Origin: UBA11403 sp963784615
Lineage (GTDB): Bacteria; Pseudomonadota; Gammaproteobacteria; Legionellales; Legionellaceae
DNA: 64,000 nt
NCBI GenBank assembly: GCA_963784615.1
Contig: CAWASG010000001.1
Location: forward strand, 1,736,001 to 1,800,000
Reading direction: 5' to 3'
Shown: positions 37,063-46,343 of the stretch, in pieces
How positions within the stretch are numbered: the stretch's first letter is position 1
Layout: each line of letters begins with the position of its first letter
Notes under the pieces: model-generated
What the model was told of the DNA's origin: nothing
Database searches by the model: none
What the model saw: only the letters and a program-made list of their open reading frames with translations
Position numbers and translations under genes: made by a program

Positions 37063-39750
37063 CTACCGCGCTTCATCCCAATTTTGCCCTACACCAATAG
37101 AGACTATCAATGGCACGGATAATTCTACTGCGTGTTCCATCAATTGTTGGATGATGGGGCGTGCGGTTTCGACCTTATCCTCACGCACTTCAAACACCAA
37201 TTCATCATGCACTTGCATGATCATGCGCGCCATGGGTTCTATTTGGCTATCTTGCCAGGCGGCAACAGCCAACATGGCTTTTTTGATAAGATCGGCGGCC
37301 GTGCCTTGCATGGGCGCATTAATCGCTGTGCGCTCAGCGGCCCTTTGCCGCATCATGTTTGAGGCATTGATGTCGGGTAAATTAAGGCGTCGGCCAAACA
37401 GAGTCTCGACATAACCTTGTTGACGCGCTTGTTTGCGTGTTCTGTCCATATAATCGAGCACGCCAGGATAGCGCTTAAAGTAACGGTCGATATAGTGGGC
37501 CGCTTCCGCGCGATCGACACCAATTTGCTTGGCAAGACCAAACGCCGACATGCCATAAATCAAACCGAAATTGACCGCTTTCGCACGACGACGTTGTTCT
37601 TTGGTCACCGTATCCAAAGGCACATCAAAAATCTCACTGGCGGTTGCCGTATGAATGTCTAAGTTCTGAGAAAAAGCGGTTAAAAAGCCGGGATCGTCAG
37701 ACAAATGCGCCATAATTCGCAATTCCACTTGTGAATAATCGGCACGCAGCAAGACATGATTCGGTGGTGCAATAAATGCTTGGCGAATTAAACGCCCTTC
37801 TTCACTGCGCACGGGAATATTTTGTAAATTCGGCTCACTGGAAGATAACCGGCCGGTGGCGGCAACGGCTTGATTGTATGACGTATGCACCCGGCCCGTT
37901 TTCGGGTTAATGCGCTTCGGCAAAGCATCAATGTAGGTCGAAACCAATTTACTTAAACTGCGATATTCGACGATAACTGCAGGCAAGCGATAATCATACG
38001 CGAGTTCTTGTAGGACAGACTCGGCGGTAGACGGCTGACCCTTCGGCGTTTTCGCAAGCACCGGCAACTGTTGTTCCGTATAGAGAATGTCTTGCAATTG
38101 CTGGGTTGAATTCAAATTAAAGTCTTTACCTGCCAAGGCTATCGCTTCGTCTTCCAATATCTTGATTTGCGCCTTTAAGCGTTGACCTTGTTTTTCAAGC
38201 ACCGATTCATCAATCAGCACACCAAATCGCTCAATATCGGCCAAAACCGGAATTAATGGCAGCTCGATGGTTTGCAAAACACTCACCAACGAATCATTGA
38301 GCATGGGATAAAGCGTCTGATGCAGCTTTAAGGTGATATCGGCATCTTCAGCGGCATAAGGGGCGGCTTTATCCACCGGGACCTCATCGAAACGCAGCTG
38401 CTTTGCGCCTTTACCGGCAACGTCTTCAAAACGAATGGTTTGGTAGCCTAAATATTTCAAGGCCAATGAGTCCATATCGTGGCGACCAAGGCCACTATTT
38501 AAAACATACGACTCGAGCATGGTGTCGGCTGCAATCGGGGCTAAGGTGATGTCGTAGTTTTTCAACACGCTGTAATCATATTTTAAATTTTGACCCAGCT
38601 TGCCAATAGCAGGATCTTCAAAGATGGGCTTCAATGCTGCCAAAACCTCGTCACGGCCTAATTGTGGTGTGCCATCAAGATGCGCCAAGGGGATGTAGGC
38701 AGGCTTGTCAGGATGAATGGCCAAGGAGATCCCAACCAGTTCTGCATTCAGAGTGTCAAGGCTGGTTGTTTCTGTATCCACACAAAAGAGCGAGCAGGAA
38801 CGAAGTTGTTGCAACCAATCATTCAGTTGGCTTTTTTCCGTAATTAGCTCAAATATGGGGGCTTTTTGCGCCGTGGGCGATGGCTCTGCTGAAACCGCTT
38901 CCTGAGCCAATAGATCTTTAAGCCATTGCTTGAATTCGTATTCTTTTGATAAATGAATAAGTGACTCGCGATCAACTGCTTGTGGGATAAGCTCATCAAT
39001 CTCGATGGGTAATTCAACATCCGTTTTAATGGTGACCAAGCGTTTAGACAGAGGCAGAAATTCCAAACTTGCTCGTAAGTATTCGCCCACTTTTCCAGTA
39101 ATCTCGTCAGCATGTGCCACCAGATTATCCAAGGTTTGATAAGTCGCCAACCATTTTGCGGCGGTTTTTGGGCCGCATTTGTTCACGCCGGGAATGTTAT
39201 CACTGGTATCCCCAACCAAAGTCAGGTAATCAATCATTTGCTCAGGCAAAACACCAAATTTCTCTTGCACGCCGGGAATATCCAGAACGCGATTGCTCAT
39301 GGTATTAATCAAGGTGACATTGTTGGTCACGAGTTGCGCCATGTCTTTATCGCCGGTCGAAATCACAACAGGCATGCCGCGAGCGCAAGCCTTGCGTGCT
39401 AACGTACCAATCACATCATCGGCTTCAACACCGTCGATAATCAACAAGGGCAATCCCATCGCACGCAGCACCTCTAGCAACGGCTGAAATTGGCTGCTCA
39501 GTTCAACGGGCATGGGCGGCCGATGAGCTTTGTATTCAGGATACAAATCATCACGAAACGTCTTGCCTTTTGCATCAAAAACGATGGCAAGCTGTTCCGG
39601 CTGATAGTCTTTGATCAGCCGTTTGATCATATTGGTCACACCGTAAATCGCACCGGTCGGTTGCCCCTTGGAATTCGTTAATGGCGGCAACGCATGAAAA
39701 GCACGGAAAAAATAGGATGATGCATCCACTAACACCAAGGGTTGAGTCAT
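37063..39750 (-). CDS. polA: DNA polymerase I
   Basis: All three activities of PolA can be seen. The 5'-3' exonuclease (about 1-280: VFDAKGKTFRDDLYPEYKAH and GDKDMAQLV), the 3'-5' proofreading domain with intact acidic residues (FCVDTETTSLD, GQNLKYDYSVL, AAEDADITL), and the polymerase with motif A LLRADYSQVELRIMAHLS, motif B RRAKAVNFGLIYGMSAFG and motif C MQVHDELVFEV. The 895 residues are a normal length. GAGGAAGT precedes the ATG closely. It overlaps the end of lpxD by four bases, an uncommon pairing. Confidence 0.97.
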   Translation of the reverse strand: MTQPLVLVDASSYFFRAFHALPPLTNSKGQPTGAIYGVTNMIKRLIKDYQPEQLAIVFDAKGKTFRDDLYPEYKAHRPPMPVELSSQFQPLLEVLRAMGLPLLIIDGVEADDVIGTLARKACARGMPVVISTGDKDMAQLVTNNVTLINTMSNRVLDIPGVQEKFGVLPEQMIDYLTLVGDTSDNIPGVNKCGPKTAAKWLATYQTLDNLVAHADEITGKVGEYLRASLEFLPLSKRLVTIKTDVELPIEIDELIPQAVDRESLIHLSKEYEFKQWLKDLLAQEAVSAEPSPTAQKAPIFELITEKSQLNDWLQQLRSCSLFCVDTETTSLDTLNAELVGISLAIHPDKPAYIPLAHLDGTPQLGRDEVLAALKPIFEDPAIGKLGQNLKYDYSVLKNYDITLAPIAADTMLESYVLNSGLGRHDMDSLALKYLGYQTIRFEDVAGKGAKQLRFDEVPVDKAAPYAAEDADITLKLHQTLYPMLNDSLVSVLQTIELPLIPVLADIERFGVLIDESVLEKQGQRLKAQIKILEDEAIALAGKDFNLNSTQQLQDILYTEQQLPVLAKTPKGQPSTAESVLQELAYDYRLPAVIVEYRSLSKLVSTYIDALPKRINPKTGRVHTSYNQAVAATGRLSSSEPNLQNIPVRSEEGRLIRQAFIAPPNHVLLRADYSQVELRIMAHLSDDPGFLTAFSQNLDIHTATASEIFDVPLDTVTKEQRRRAKAVNFGLIYGMSAFGLAKQIGVDRAEAAHYIDRYFKRYPGVLDYMDRTRKQARQQGYVETLFGRRLNLPDINASNMMRQRAAERTAINAPMQGTAADLIKKAMLAVAAWQDSQIEPMARMIMQVHDELVFEVREDKVETARPIIQQLMEHAVELSVPLIVSIGVGQNWDEAR

Positions 39751-40808
39751 ACTTCCTCTTTAATTTGATCAAAACGCTCCATGCGTTCACTCAATTTCGC
39801 CACTCTTTGCGTGAGGGCGAACATATTTTTTCGCATCATCGGGATGCGCGTTGAAGACAGTTCCAGCTCTATCGCCTTATCTTTAAGTCGGGCCGGACTG
39901 CCTAAATACACATTACCTTGTTTTAAATGCTTTCTGGGCGGAACGCCGGTTCGTGCACCAAGAATCACGCCATCATCAATCGTGACATGATCACTCACGC
40001 CCACATTGGCGGCAAAAATAACGTGATTACCGCTGGTCGAACTACCGGCAATGCCGGTAAACGCGCAGAGGATATTATGTTTTCCGAGATGAACCGAATG
40101 AGCAACCTGCACCAGGTTATCAATTTTAGTGCCATCACCAATGCTGGTTGCACCCAGCGTTGCGCGGTCAATGACCGTGTTTGCGCCGATTTCAACATCG
40201 TCACCAATAACAACATGGCCCACATGAGGGATTTTAAGGTGCTCGCCGTCTTTAAACATGTAGCCAAAACCATCTGAGCCAACAACGGTCGATGCATGAA
40301 TCGTTACTCGAGCGCCGATCTGGCATTTATCATAAAGGGTTACGTGTGGATAAAGAGTTGTATGCTCGCCAATGGAGACATCGTGGCCAATATGAACATG
40401 ACTCTTGAAGACACAACCATCGCCAATGGTGCAACCTGACTCTATGACCACATAGGGTCCAATCGACAACCCCGCCCCCAAAGTCACATCGTCAGCAATA
40501 ACCGCTGTTGGATGGATGCCCGTTGTCACTGGGCGCTCGGGATAAAAATGTTTGATGAGCGTCATGAACGCGCTAAACGGCTCGGCAACACGAATCAACG
40601 GTTTGTTGAATTCGGTCACATGTTCTGCAACGAGAACGGCGACCGCCGAAGAGGCGGCGGCTTTTTTTAAATTATCATTGCCATCGGCAAATATCAGTGC
40701 ATGAGGAGTAGTGCACTCAAGGGGGGACAGCGCACAAATCATCAGTGAGCCATCACCAATGACCTCGCCCTGCACCAGATTAGCTATCTCTAATAGGGTC
40801 GACTGCAT
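39747..40808 (-). CDS. lpxD: UDP-3-O-acylglucosamine N-acyltransferase LpxD
   Basis: LpxD adds the N-linked acyl chain in lipid A synthesis. The protein has a uridine-binding N-domain (to about 100), left-handed beta-helix hexapeptide repeats (GAGLSIGPYVVIESGCTIGD, and IGDDVEIGANTVIDRATLG), the catalytic His in VAHSVHLG, and a helical C-terminal extension. 353 residues is normal. Legionella genomes carry more than one lpxD, so this may be one of two paralogues. It overlaps polA at its 3' end. Confidence 0.93.
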   Translation of the reverse strand: MQSTLLEIANLVQGEVIGDGSLMICALSPLECTTPHALIFADGNDNLKKAAASSAVAVLVAEHVTEFNKPLIRVAEPFSAFMTLIKHFYPERPVTTGIHPTAVIADDVTLGAGLSIGPYVVIESGCTIGDGCVFKSHVHIGHDVSIGEHTTLYPHVTLYDKCQIGARVTIHASTVVGSDGFGYMFKDGEHLKIPHVGHVVIGDDVEIGANTVIDRATLGATSIGDGTKIDNLVQVAHSVHLGKHNILCAFTGIAGSSTSGNHVIFAANVGVSDHVTIDDGVILGARTGVPPRKHLKQGNVYLGSPARLKDKAIELELSSTRIPMMRKNMFALTQRVAKLSERMERFDQIKEEV

Positions 40809-40945
40809 GGAAAACCTTCTTGTAAAAAAATCAGATGATTATAGCGTTATGGTAAAGCGCGCGCCAGAAATAACTTTTGAAATTGTCCGGGTGAATTGTA
40901 GCCTTGGTGCAAGGGTAGCGTAACCAAGGCCACGGCATCATGTTG

Positions 40946-42172
40946 TCATCTATACCGTTGCAATATCAACGCAGCGTTTGCGCCTCCAAATGCAAAATGA
41001 TTAGACAACACGAGATCGATATTTTTTTGTCTTGCCTGATTGGGCACATAGTCCAAATCACAGCTCGGATCGGGGTTCTCTAGATTGATGGTAGGCAATA
41101 AGACGCCGTGTTGCATCGACAATGTTGCGGCAATAATTTCCATCACGCCTGCGGCACCTATCGCATGACCTGTCATGCCTTTTTGCGCTGTAATCGGAAT
41201 CTCATAAGCGCGCTCTGCAAACACCGCTTTAATGGTTTCGGTTTCGGTTGCATCATTCAACGATGTTCCGGTTCCATGCGCGTTAATATATTGTATGTCA
41301 TTGGGTGAAACCCGTGCATCAGCAAGCGCGGCTTGAATGGCACGAACCTGCCCGGCAGAACTCGGTGCCGTAATGTGATGCGCATCGCAACTTGCACCAA
41401 AACCGATAATTTCACCAAGAATCTTGGCTCCTCGCGCTCTGGCATGCTCGAGATCTTCCAGAACCAATATACCAGCACCATCAGCCATAACCATGCCGTC
41501 ACGGTGAAGATCAAACGGTCTGCACGATTTTTCCGGCGTTTCATTTTGTGTAGACATCACGCGCAATTTGCACCAGCCCGACATAATGGATGCCCATAAC
41601 AGCGATTCCGTACCACCGCATACGGCAACCGCCACATGCCCATGAACAATTTGTTGGTAGGCCGTACCGATGGCCTCGGCTGAAGAAATACAGGCATTGG
41701 AGATCGTGGAATTCGGGCCGCCCAAACCATAGGCGATGGCAATATGATTAGCAATTGAATTCGGCATGCCGCGAATGATGCTCAGCGCAGGAATTTTTTT
41801 CCAATTATCATCAAAAAAGTAACCATATGCAGATTCCAACTCCGGTGTTCCGCCCATGCTCGTGCCAATATAAGTGGCAGCGGTACTGAGTTCGTCGGCT
41901 GTTAGCCCCGCGCTCTGAATAGCGGAGTGCGCACAAAAAAGCGCATATTGAGCAACGCGCGGGTAGCGTTTCGGTCGATTGAACTCAGGTAAATGATCTA
42001 AATTAAAATCCGAGATTTCACCGGCAATTTGGGTAGGATAAGGAGAGGGATCATAGGCTTTTATCCGTTGAATGCCACACTGTCCCTTAATGGCTGCTTG
42101 CCAGAACGCCTCCAAGCCACAGCCGATGGATGACGTGATTTCCATTCCGGTGATTACCACGCGTTTTTTCAT
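40946..42172 (-). CDS. fabF: 3-oxoacyl-ACP synthase (KAS II-like)
   Basis: A condensing enzyme with the Cys-His-His triad in SNACISSAEAIG (Cys, ~170), INAHGTGTSLNDATE and GMTGHAIGAAGVMEI. The N-terminus MKKRVVITGMEITSSIGCGL and the C-terminal NHFAFGGANAALIL are typical. The active-site line reads N-A-C-I-S-S rather than the common T-A-C-A-x-S-T, so specificity may differ from housekeeping FabF. It is not in a fab cluster; it lies between lpxD and an effector-like gene, a setting resembling the lpxD / fabF / VipF neighbourhood in Legionella. Confidence 0.88.
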   Translation of the reverse strand: MKKRVVITGMEITSSIGCGLEAFWQAAIKGQCGIQRIKAYDPSPYPTQIAGEISDFNLDHLPEFNRPKRYPRVAQYALFCAHSAIQSAGLTADELSTAATYIGTSMGGTPELESAYGYFFDDNWKKIPALSIIRGMPNSIANHIAIAYGLGGPNSTISNACISSAEAIGTAYQQIVHGHVAVAVCGGTESLLWASIMSGWCKLRVMSTQNETPEKSCRPFDLHRDGMVMADGAGILVLEDLEHARARGAKILGEIIGFGASCDAHHITAPSSAGQVRAIQAALADARVSPNDIQYINAHGTGTSLNDATETETIKAVFAERAYEIPITAQKGMTGHAIGAAGVMEIIAATLSMQHGVLLPTINLENPDPSCDLDYVPNQARQKNIDLVLSNHFAFGGANAALILQRYR

Positions 42173-42242
42173 GATACCTCAAACAATCGTCAAAAAAACA
42201 ACAAGTCTACGCTAATTGCCTGCCTTTATGCAAAGACACGAT

Positions 42243-43643
42243 TCATTTTAACAAGTCCTCATCATTTTCTTCGTCTTCCTCTTCCTCGCCAACCGCTTTC
42301 TCTTGTTGTTGTTCTTTTTCTTTAGCAATTAACGTCGATTTAAACATCCGGTCTACCGTCTCAAAATCTTGAGAGCTGGGATCAGGAGCGGGGGATGGTT
42401 GAGGTGCTGCAGGTATAGCCTCTGCGGCTGGGAACAAGGGCGGCAAGTGAGGTACACTCGCGGTTACAATGGGAGGCGTCTCTTTGGGATCAACAGACGC
42501 AGGACCCGCTTGAAGCTGAGTAATTTCTTTAGCTGTACTATCCAGATGAGGATCATGCACATGTTGTAACACGTTCCTCTCGGATTTTTCTCCGTTATCC
42601 GCTCCAGGCTGTTCTGTAGGATTATGCGTCAGGGGTTTTTCAGGACTCTGTATAGACCGATTAGCAAACCATTTCGAAACCGCAAAAACCAAGATTGCTG
42701 TAAGACTAACGACTCCAGCAGCAATCAATATCAACGCACCAACCGGTGGAAAAAAAATAAATACGATAGCGCCTATCAAAGCAACCGCACTCATCGCTAC
42801 ATGAATTTTATGAAGCAGCGAGTGGATGGGATGTTCAAGCGCTTCTTTTAATTGATGAATGCCATACCCATGTTGCACATACTGATCAGTAACCCTTGTC
42901 AGCCTTTGTTTGCAAACGCTTAATCTTTTGCATTTGTTTGAATGCTCGACGCTCTGTGTCGCGGTTGGATCCTGCTCTTTTTCTAGTTTACTGATATCAA
43001 CATTTAATTGTTGTATTTCATCCTGTAATCGTTGTATCTCCTCTAGCCCAACTTGAGTCCGTTGTTTTAGACGCTGCAGTTCTTCTTGTTTAATTCGTAT
43101 ATTCTGCACGCTTTTTATAACACCAAATGCTACAGCGGCTATAAAAAACCCAGCACCAATAAGAGGAAATGCCAGAGCAACAGCAACAAAGATAATCGTT
43201 GCTGCGCACAGCCCGAGCTTGATCCATTCATCCCGAGTTGGCCATCGTTTTTCTCTATAACATCGCCAAGGCGTGACCAATAATCCGATACCATTTGCAA
43301 TAAGCAATCCCACAGGCCCTAATTTATCCAAAAACGACTCCGAGCCTTTGACCGCATGCTCCACATGGTCCAAATGCTCCAGCTGTTCAACAACTGAAAA
43401 TTCATTTATTTCATCTAATGTCCACGCAACGCCTTCAGCGGCCTGTGACGCAGATTCTTCTATTGCGTATTCATGATGATTTAATTCTGCGTTTTCATAT
43501 CTGCGTTTTATATCAAGCAAGAGCATGTTATAAGCCTGTTCGCTTAAGTGTTTTTCATTATTAATATCGCTGGTAATCAGTGTTGCACGCTCTATATCCG
43601 TCATCATTTGTTGCTGCTCAACATGACTTGAAGTATCTTTCAT
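42243..43643 (-). CDS. Candidate Dot/Icm effector: membrane hairpins, coiled coil, acidic tail
   Basis: A 466-residue protein with no known domain. It contains two pairs of hydrophobic segments (about 112-170: LGPVGLLIANGIGLLVTPW, GLCAATIIFVAVALAFPLIG; and about 290-335), separated by a coiled coil (about 195-250: IKQEELQRLKQRTQVGLEEI). The C-terminal 130 residues are Pro-rich and end in an acidic run (KAVGEEEEDEENDEDLLK). Membrane hairpins plus coiled coil plus a glutamate-rich C-terminus are typical of Legionella type IV effectors. A GGGAGAG site precedes the ATG at 43643. Confidence 0.5.
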   Translation of the reverse strand: MKDTSSHVEQQQMMTDIERATLITSDINNEKHLSEQAYNMLLLDIKRRYENAELNHHEYAIEESASQAAEGVAWTLDEINEFSVVEQLEHLDHVEHAVKGSESFLDKLGPVGLLIANGIGLLVTPWRCYREKRWPTRDEWIKLGLCAATIIFVAVALAFPLIGAGFFIAAVAFGVIKSVQNIRIKQEELQRLKQRTQVGLEEIQRLQDEIQQLNVDISKLEKEQDPTATQSVEHSNKCKRLSVCKQRLTRVTDQYVQHGYGIHQLKEALEHPIHSLLHKIHVAMSAVALIGAIVFIFFPPVGALILIAAGVVSLTAILVFAVSKWFANRSIQSPEKPLTHNPTEQPGADNGEKSERNVLQHVHDPHLDSTAKEITQLQAGPASVDPKETPPIVTASVPHLPPLFPAAEAIPAAPQPSPAPDPSSQDFETVDRMFKSTLIAKEKEQQQEKAVGEEEEDEENDEDLLK

Positions 43644-43731
43644 AATGGCTTCTCTCCCGATCCGGTCGACTTAATAACGGCTTGGATTAAACACAATCTC
43701 TTTAATTTATAGTGTAGCAGCTGCATACATT

Positions 43732-44673
43732 TTATGCAGCGAAAGCAGCATAAAGACGATCGAGTGAAATCATCCAGCGATCGCAACTATTGATGGTTTT
43801 AAACCCTAGTTTATCGTAGATATGCACGGCATTATGATTATCTGCCTCAACATCCAAACACAGTGGCAAGCTCGTTGTTGAACGAACATAATCAATACAA
43901 TATGCAACCAAGGCCTGGCCATGACCGTGCCCTTGGTGGTCGGGTAAAATGGCGATATCCGACACAACCGTTTGCTTGGCTTCATAGTGTACATGCGCTT
44001 TACCAATCACTTGCTGGTTTTTACTGACAATCAATAATACATACGTCTTATCAGCAAGCAACCGAAGATAGGTCGGCTCTATGTCTCTTTTTGCCGAATG
44101 AAAACACGCCATATCAATTTCAACCAATAGCGGAATGTCGTGTTCAGCCGTCGCCTGGTGAAACGATAAGTCAGAATGATGGCTTGGAGGCGGCTTCAAT
44201 CCGCTCCACTGCATGCGGACTTCGCTGTTTTGGTAAATAAACCCGCGCGCAGAAAGCCAGGCGTTGTTTAATGCTTTGGGAGAAGGACTAATGACATTTT
44301 CAAGAAATCTGGACTGAATAACCGGTAATATCGTTGCTACCAGTTGCGAGGCGACATGCTGTCGACGAAAGGCCGGATCAACCATGAGTGTCAGTTCGCA
44401 CGCATTATCATAGAAAAAAAAGACGCTTAAAAACCCAACCAGTTGTTGTTGATGATAATACAAAAGATTACACGGCAAATTACGGTGTTGTGAGAGCACG
44501 TTGGTATAAATTGGAATCGTATTGCCATCTTGTTGTTGACAACGAAGCACCAGCGCATTGAGCTGGTCAAAGTGGTCTGGGGTCAATTGGTGATTAGATA
44601 TGATCATAGAATGATAATAGAGTTCTGTCGAAGAAAATTCAAGAGACAAGGTAACTCCCCATGGCAAACGCAT
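43732..44673 (-). CDS. Tandem GNAT acetyltransferase, VipF-like
   Basis: Two GNAT domains follow one another. The first (about 25-155) has ACELTLMVDPAFRRQHVASQ; the second (about 170-310) has VVSDIAILPDHQGHGHGQAL, the acetyl-CoA motif A, and AVHIYDKLGFKTI, motif B. Two tandem GNAT folds and a position next to a fabF-like gene match the Legionella effector VipF, an acetyltransferase acting on host eIF3. The start is unclear; ATG at 44607 (MIISNHQLTPDHF) gives the compact two-domain protein and the longer frame to 44673 adds 22 residues. No clear ribosome site precedes either. Confidence 0.65.
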   Translation of the reverse strand: MRLPWGVTLSLEFSSTELYYHSMIISNHQLTPDHFDQLNALVLRCQQQDGNTIPIYTNVLSQHRNLPCNLLYYHQQQLVGFLSVFFFYDNACELTLMVDPAFRRQHVASQLVATILPVIQSRFLENVISPSPKALNNAWLSARGFIYQNSEVRMQWSGLKPPPSHHSDLSFHQATAEHDIPLLVEIDMACFHSAKRDIEPTYLRLLADKTYVLLIVSKNQQVIGKAHVHYEAKQTVVSDIAILPDHQGHGHGQALVAYCIDYVRSTTSLPLCLDVEADNHNAVHIYDKLGFKTINSCDRWMISLDRLYAAFAA

Positions 44674-44678
44674 CTTAA

Positions 44679-45035
44679 ATGACTTGCCTAATCATAGTTT
44701 CTCTGAAATCTTACTCTAAGAAATTCTGGATAAAGCCACGCCTACTCCTGATGGGGGCGGCTCTTTCCTTTCACAGTACAGACTTTTGTTTTCCCCGCAC
44801 CATTTACCGTTGGTTTACACGAGAGCCAACAGCAGATATGCACGCGGATGTACTCGATTTTTGTTTCTGTAGTCAAGATGGCGCACTCCCCAGGTACGTC
44901 ATCAACCAGGGCAAACGCATCTTAATTGATGCGTTTGCCCTGCGTCATCAACCCAACATTTTGGTTTACTTGAGTAAATCGGTTAAGATAGATCGATTGA
45001 TGATGCAACATAACCCTTCACCCAAGGAACATGTC
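44679..45035. other. Non-coding region upstream of pepP with palindromes
   Basis: About 350 bases between the divergent GNAT gene and pepP. It is open in the pepP frame, but the true pepP start is at 45036. It contains the palindrome at 44908-44941 and begins with a motif (GGCAAACGCATCTTAA at 44663-44678) shared with it. The stretch could include regulatory sites or an RNA gene; I could not build a convincing structure beyond the palindrome. Confidence 0.5.
44908..44941. promoter_or_regulatory. Perfect 14-bp palindrome upstream of pepP
   Basis: AGGGCAAACGCATC and its exact reverse complement are separated by TTAATT. The left half, with TTAA, recurs at 44663-44678 at the edge of the GNAT gene. 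No T-run follows, so it is not a simple terminator. A regulator-binding site or a repeat is possible. Confidence 0.5.
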
Positions 45036-46343
45036 ATGATTTCGCTCAGTGAATATCAAAACCGACGTCAACAGCTGGCCAGCAGTCTTCCTGCAGGAAG
45101 CATTGCGCTTATTCCCGCGGCTAGTGAAAGGCTACGCAATGGTGATGCCCATTATCGATTTCGGCAAGACAGCGATTTTTATTATTTAACGGGTTTCAAT
45201 GAGCCAGATACGGTATTGCTGATCATCGCGGGACCAACGGGGGAAAGCGTTTTATTCAACCGTGCGCGCAACTTCGCTGAAGAGCAATGGACGGGCACAC
45301 GTCTCGGCCAAACCGGTGCGTGCGAACAACTTGGCGTCAGTGAAGCCTATCCCATCGCCGATATCAAAACTCGTCTGCCGGAATGGTTTGCCGATAAAAC
45401 GACTGTTTATTATCCCGTGGATCGCTATCCTGCTTGTGACCAGCTTGTTCTTAATACCTGGAAAACGGTGAAAGGCCAAATTCGACGCGGGATTGATGCA
45501 CCCAATGCATTTGCTGATATAGCCCCCGTCATTGGCGAGATGCGCTTATTAAAAAGTAAGGCAGAACTCCAAAACATGCGCGAAGCTGCTCGCATTTCAG
45601 TTGCAGCACATCAACGAGCGATGAGCGCGTGTCGCCAGGCACAATTTGAATATGAACTGGAAGCAGAGATTGTCTATGAATTAACACGCCAGGGCTGTAG
45701 AAGTATGGCCTATGACGCGATTGTTGCCGGTGGAAGCAACGCCTGCATCCTGCATTATACCGACAATAACCAAGCATTACGCGCAGGCGATTTACTGCTT
45801 ATCGATGCTGGTGGCGAGTATCAAAATTATGCCGCGGATATTACCCGAACGTTTCCCATTAGTGGGCAATTTAGCGCAGAACAAAAAGCCATTTATGAGT
45901 TGGTCTTGGCGGCGCAAAAAGCTGGGATTGCCTGCGTTCGACCTGGGTGTGTGTGGGAGGACGCTCAACTAGCCATTGTACGGGTGTTGACTTCAGGATT
46001 AATGGATCTAGGCCTATTGCATGGCACGCTCGATGACTTGATTACAACAGAAGCCTATAAGCCATTTTACATGCACCGCTCTGGCCACTGGTTAGGCTTG
46101 GACGTCCATGATGTGGGGCGTTATAAAGTAAACGGCAACTGGCGTCAACTTGAACCCGACATGGTGCTCACGGTTGAACCTGGCTTGTATATCCATGAGA
46201 GCATTCAGGGGATAGACAGCCGTTGGCATGGTATTGGTGTGCGCATTGAAGATGATATTGCAGTGACCGCAGATGGCCATGAGAACTTAACTGGCGCACT
46301 TGCCGTTGAAGTGAATGAGATTGAGGCATTAATGCGTGAATAA
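45036..46343 (+). CDS. pepP: Xaa-Pro aminopeptidase PepP
   Basis: PepP removes N-terminal residues preceding proline. The 435-residue protein starts MISLSEYQNRRQQLASSLPA, as in other PepP proteins, with AAGGA seven bases before the ATG; a longer frame from 44679 has no similarity. The metal-binding residues are seen as LLIDAGGEYQNYAADITRTF (two Asp), HRSGHWLGLDVHDVG (His), TVEPGLYI (Glu) and GVRIEDDIAVT (Glu). It overlaps ubiH by eight bases; pepP-ubiH-ubiI is a conserved gamma-proteobacterial operon. Confidence 0.95.
   Translation: MISLSEYQNRRQQLASSLPAGSIALIPAASERLRNGDAHYRFRQDSDFYYLTGFNEPDTVLLIIAGPTGESVLFNRARNFAEEQWTGTRLGQTGACEQLGVSEAYPIADIKTRLPEWFADKTTVYYPVDRYPACDQLVLNTWKTVKGQIRRGIDAPNAFADIAPVIGEMRLLKSKAELQNMREAARISVAAHQRAMSACRQAQFEYELEAEIVYELTRQGCRSMAYDAIVAGGSNACILHYTDNNQALRAGDLLLIDAGGEYQNYAADITRTFPISGQFSAEQKAIYELVLAAQKAGIACVRPGCVWEDAQLAIVRVLTSGLMDLGLLHGTLDDLITTEAYKPFYMHRSGHWLGLDVHDVGRYKVNGNWRQLEPDMVLTVEPGLYIHESIQGIDSRWHGIGVRIEDDIAVTADGHENLTGALAVEVNEIEALMRE

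Noticed and set aside
44690..44880. 6S RNA (ssrS) gene near pepP
   Set aside because: The stretch begins TTTCTCTGA like 6S RNA and the location would fit, but I could not find the matching 3' closing strand or the central bubble.
44679..45035. N-terminal extension of pepP
   Set aside because: The upstream frame has no similarity to PepP and contains the palindrome; a good ribosome site precedes the ATG at 45036.
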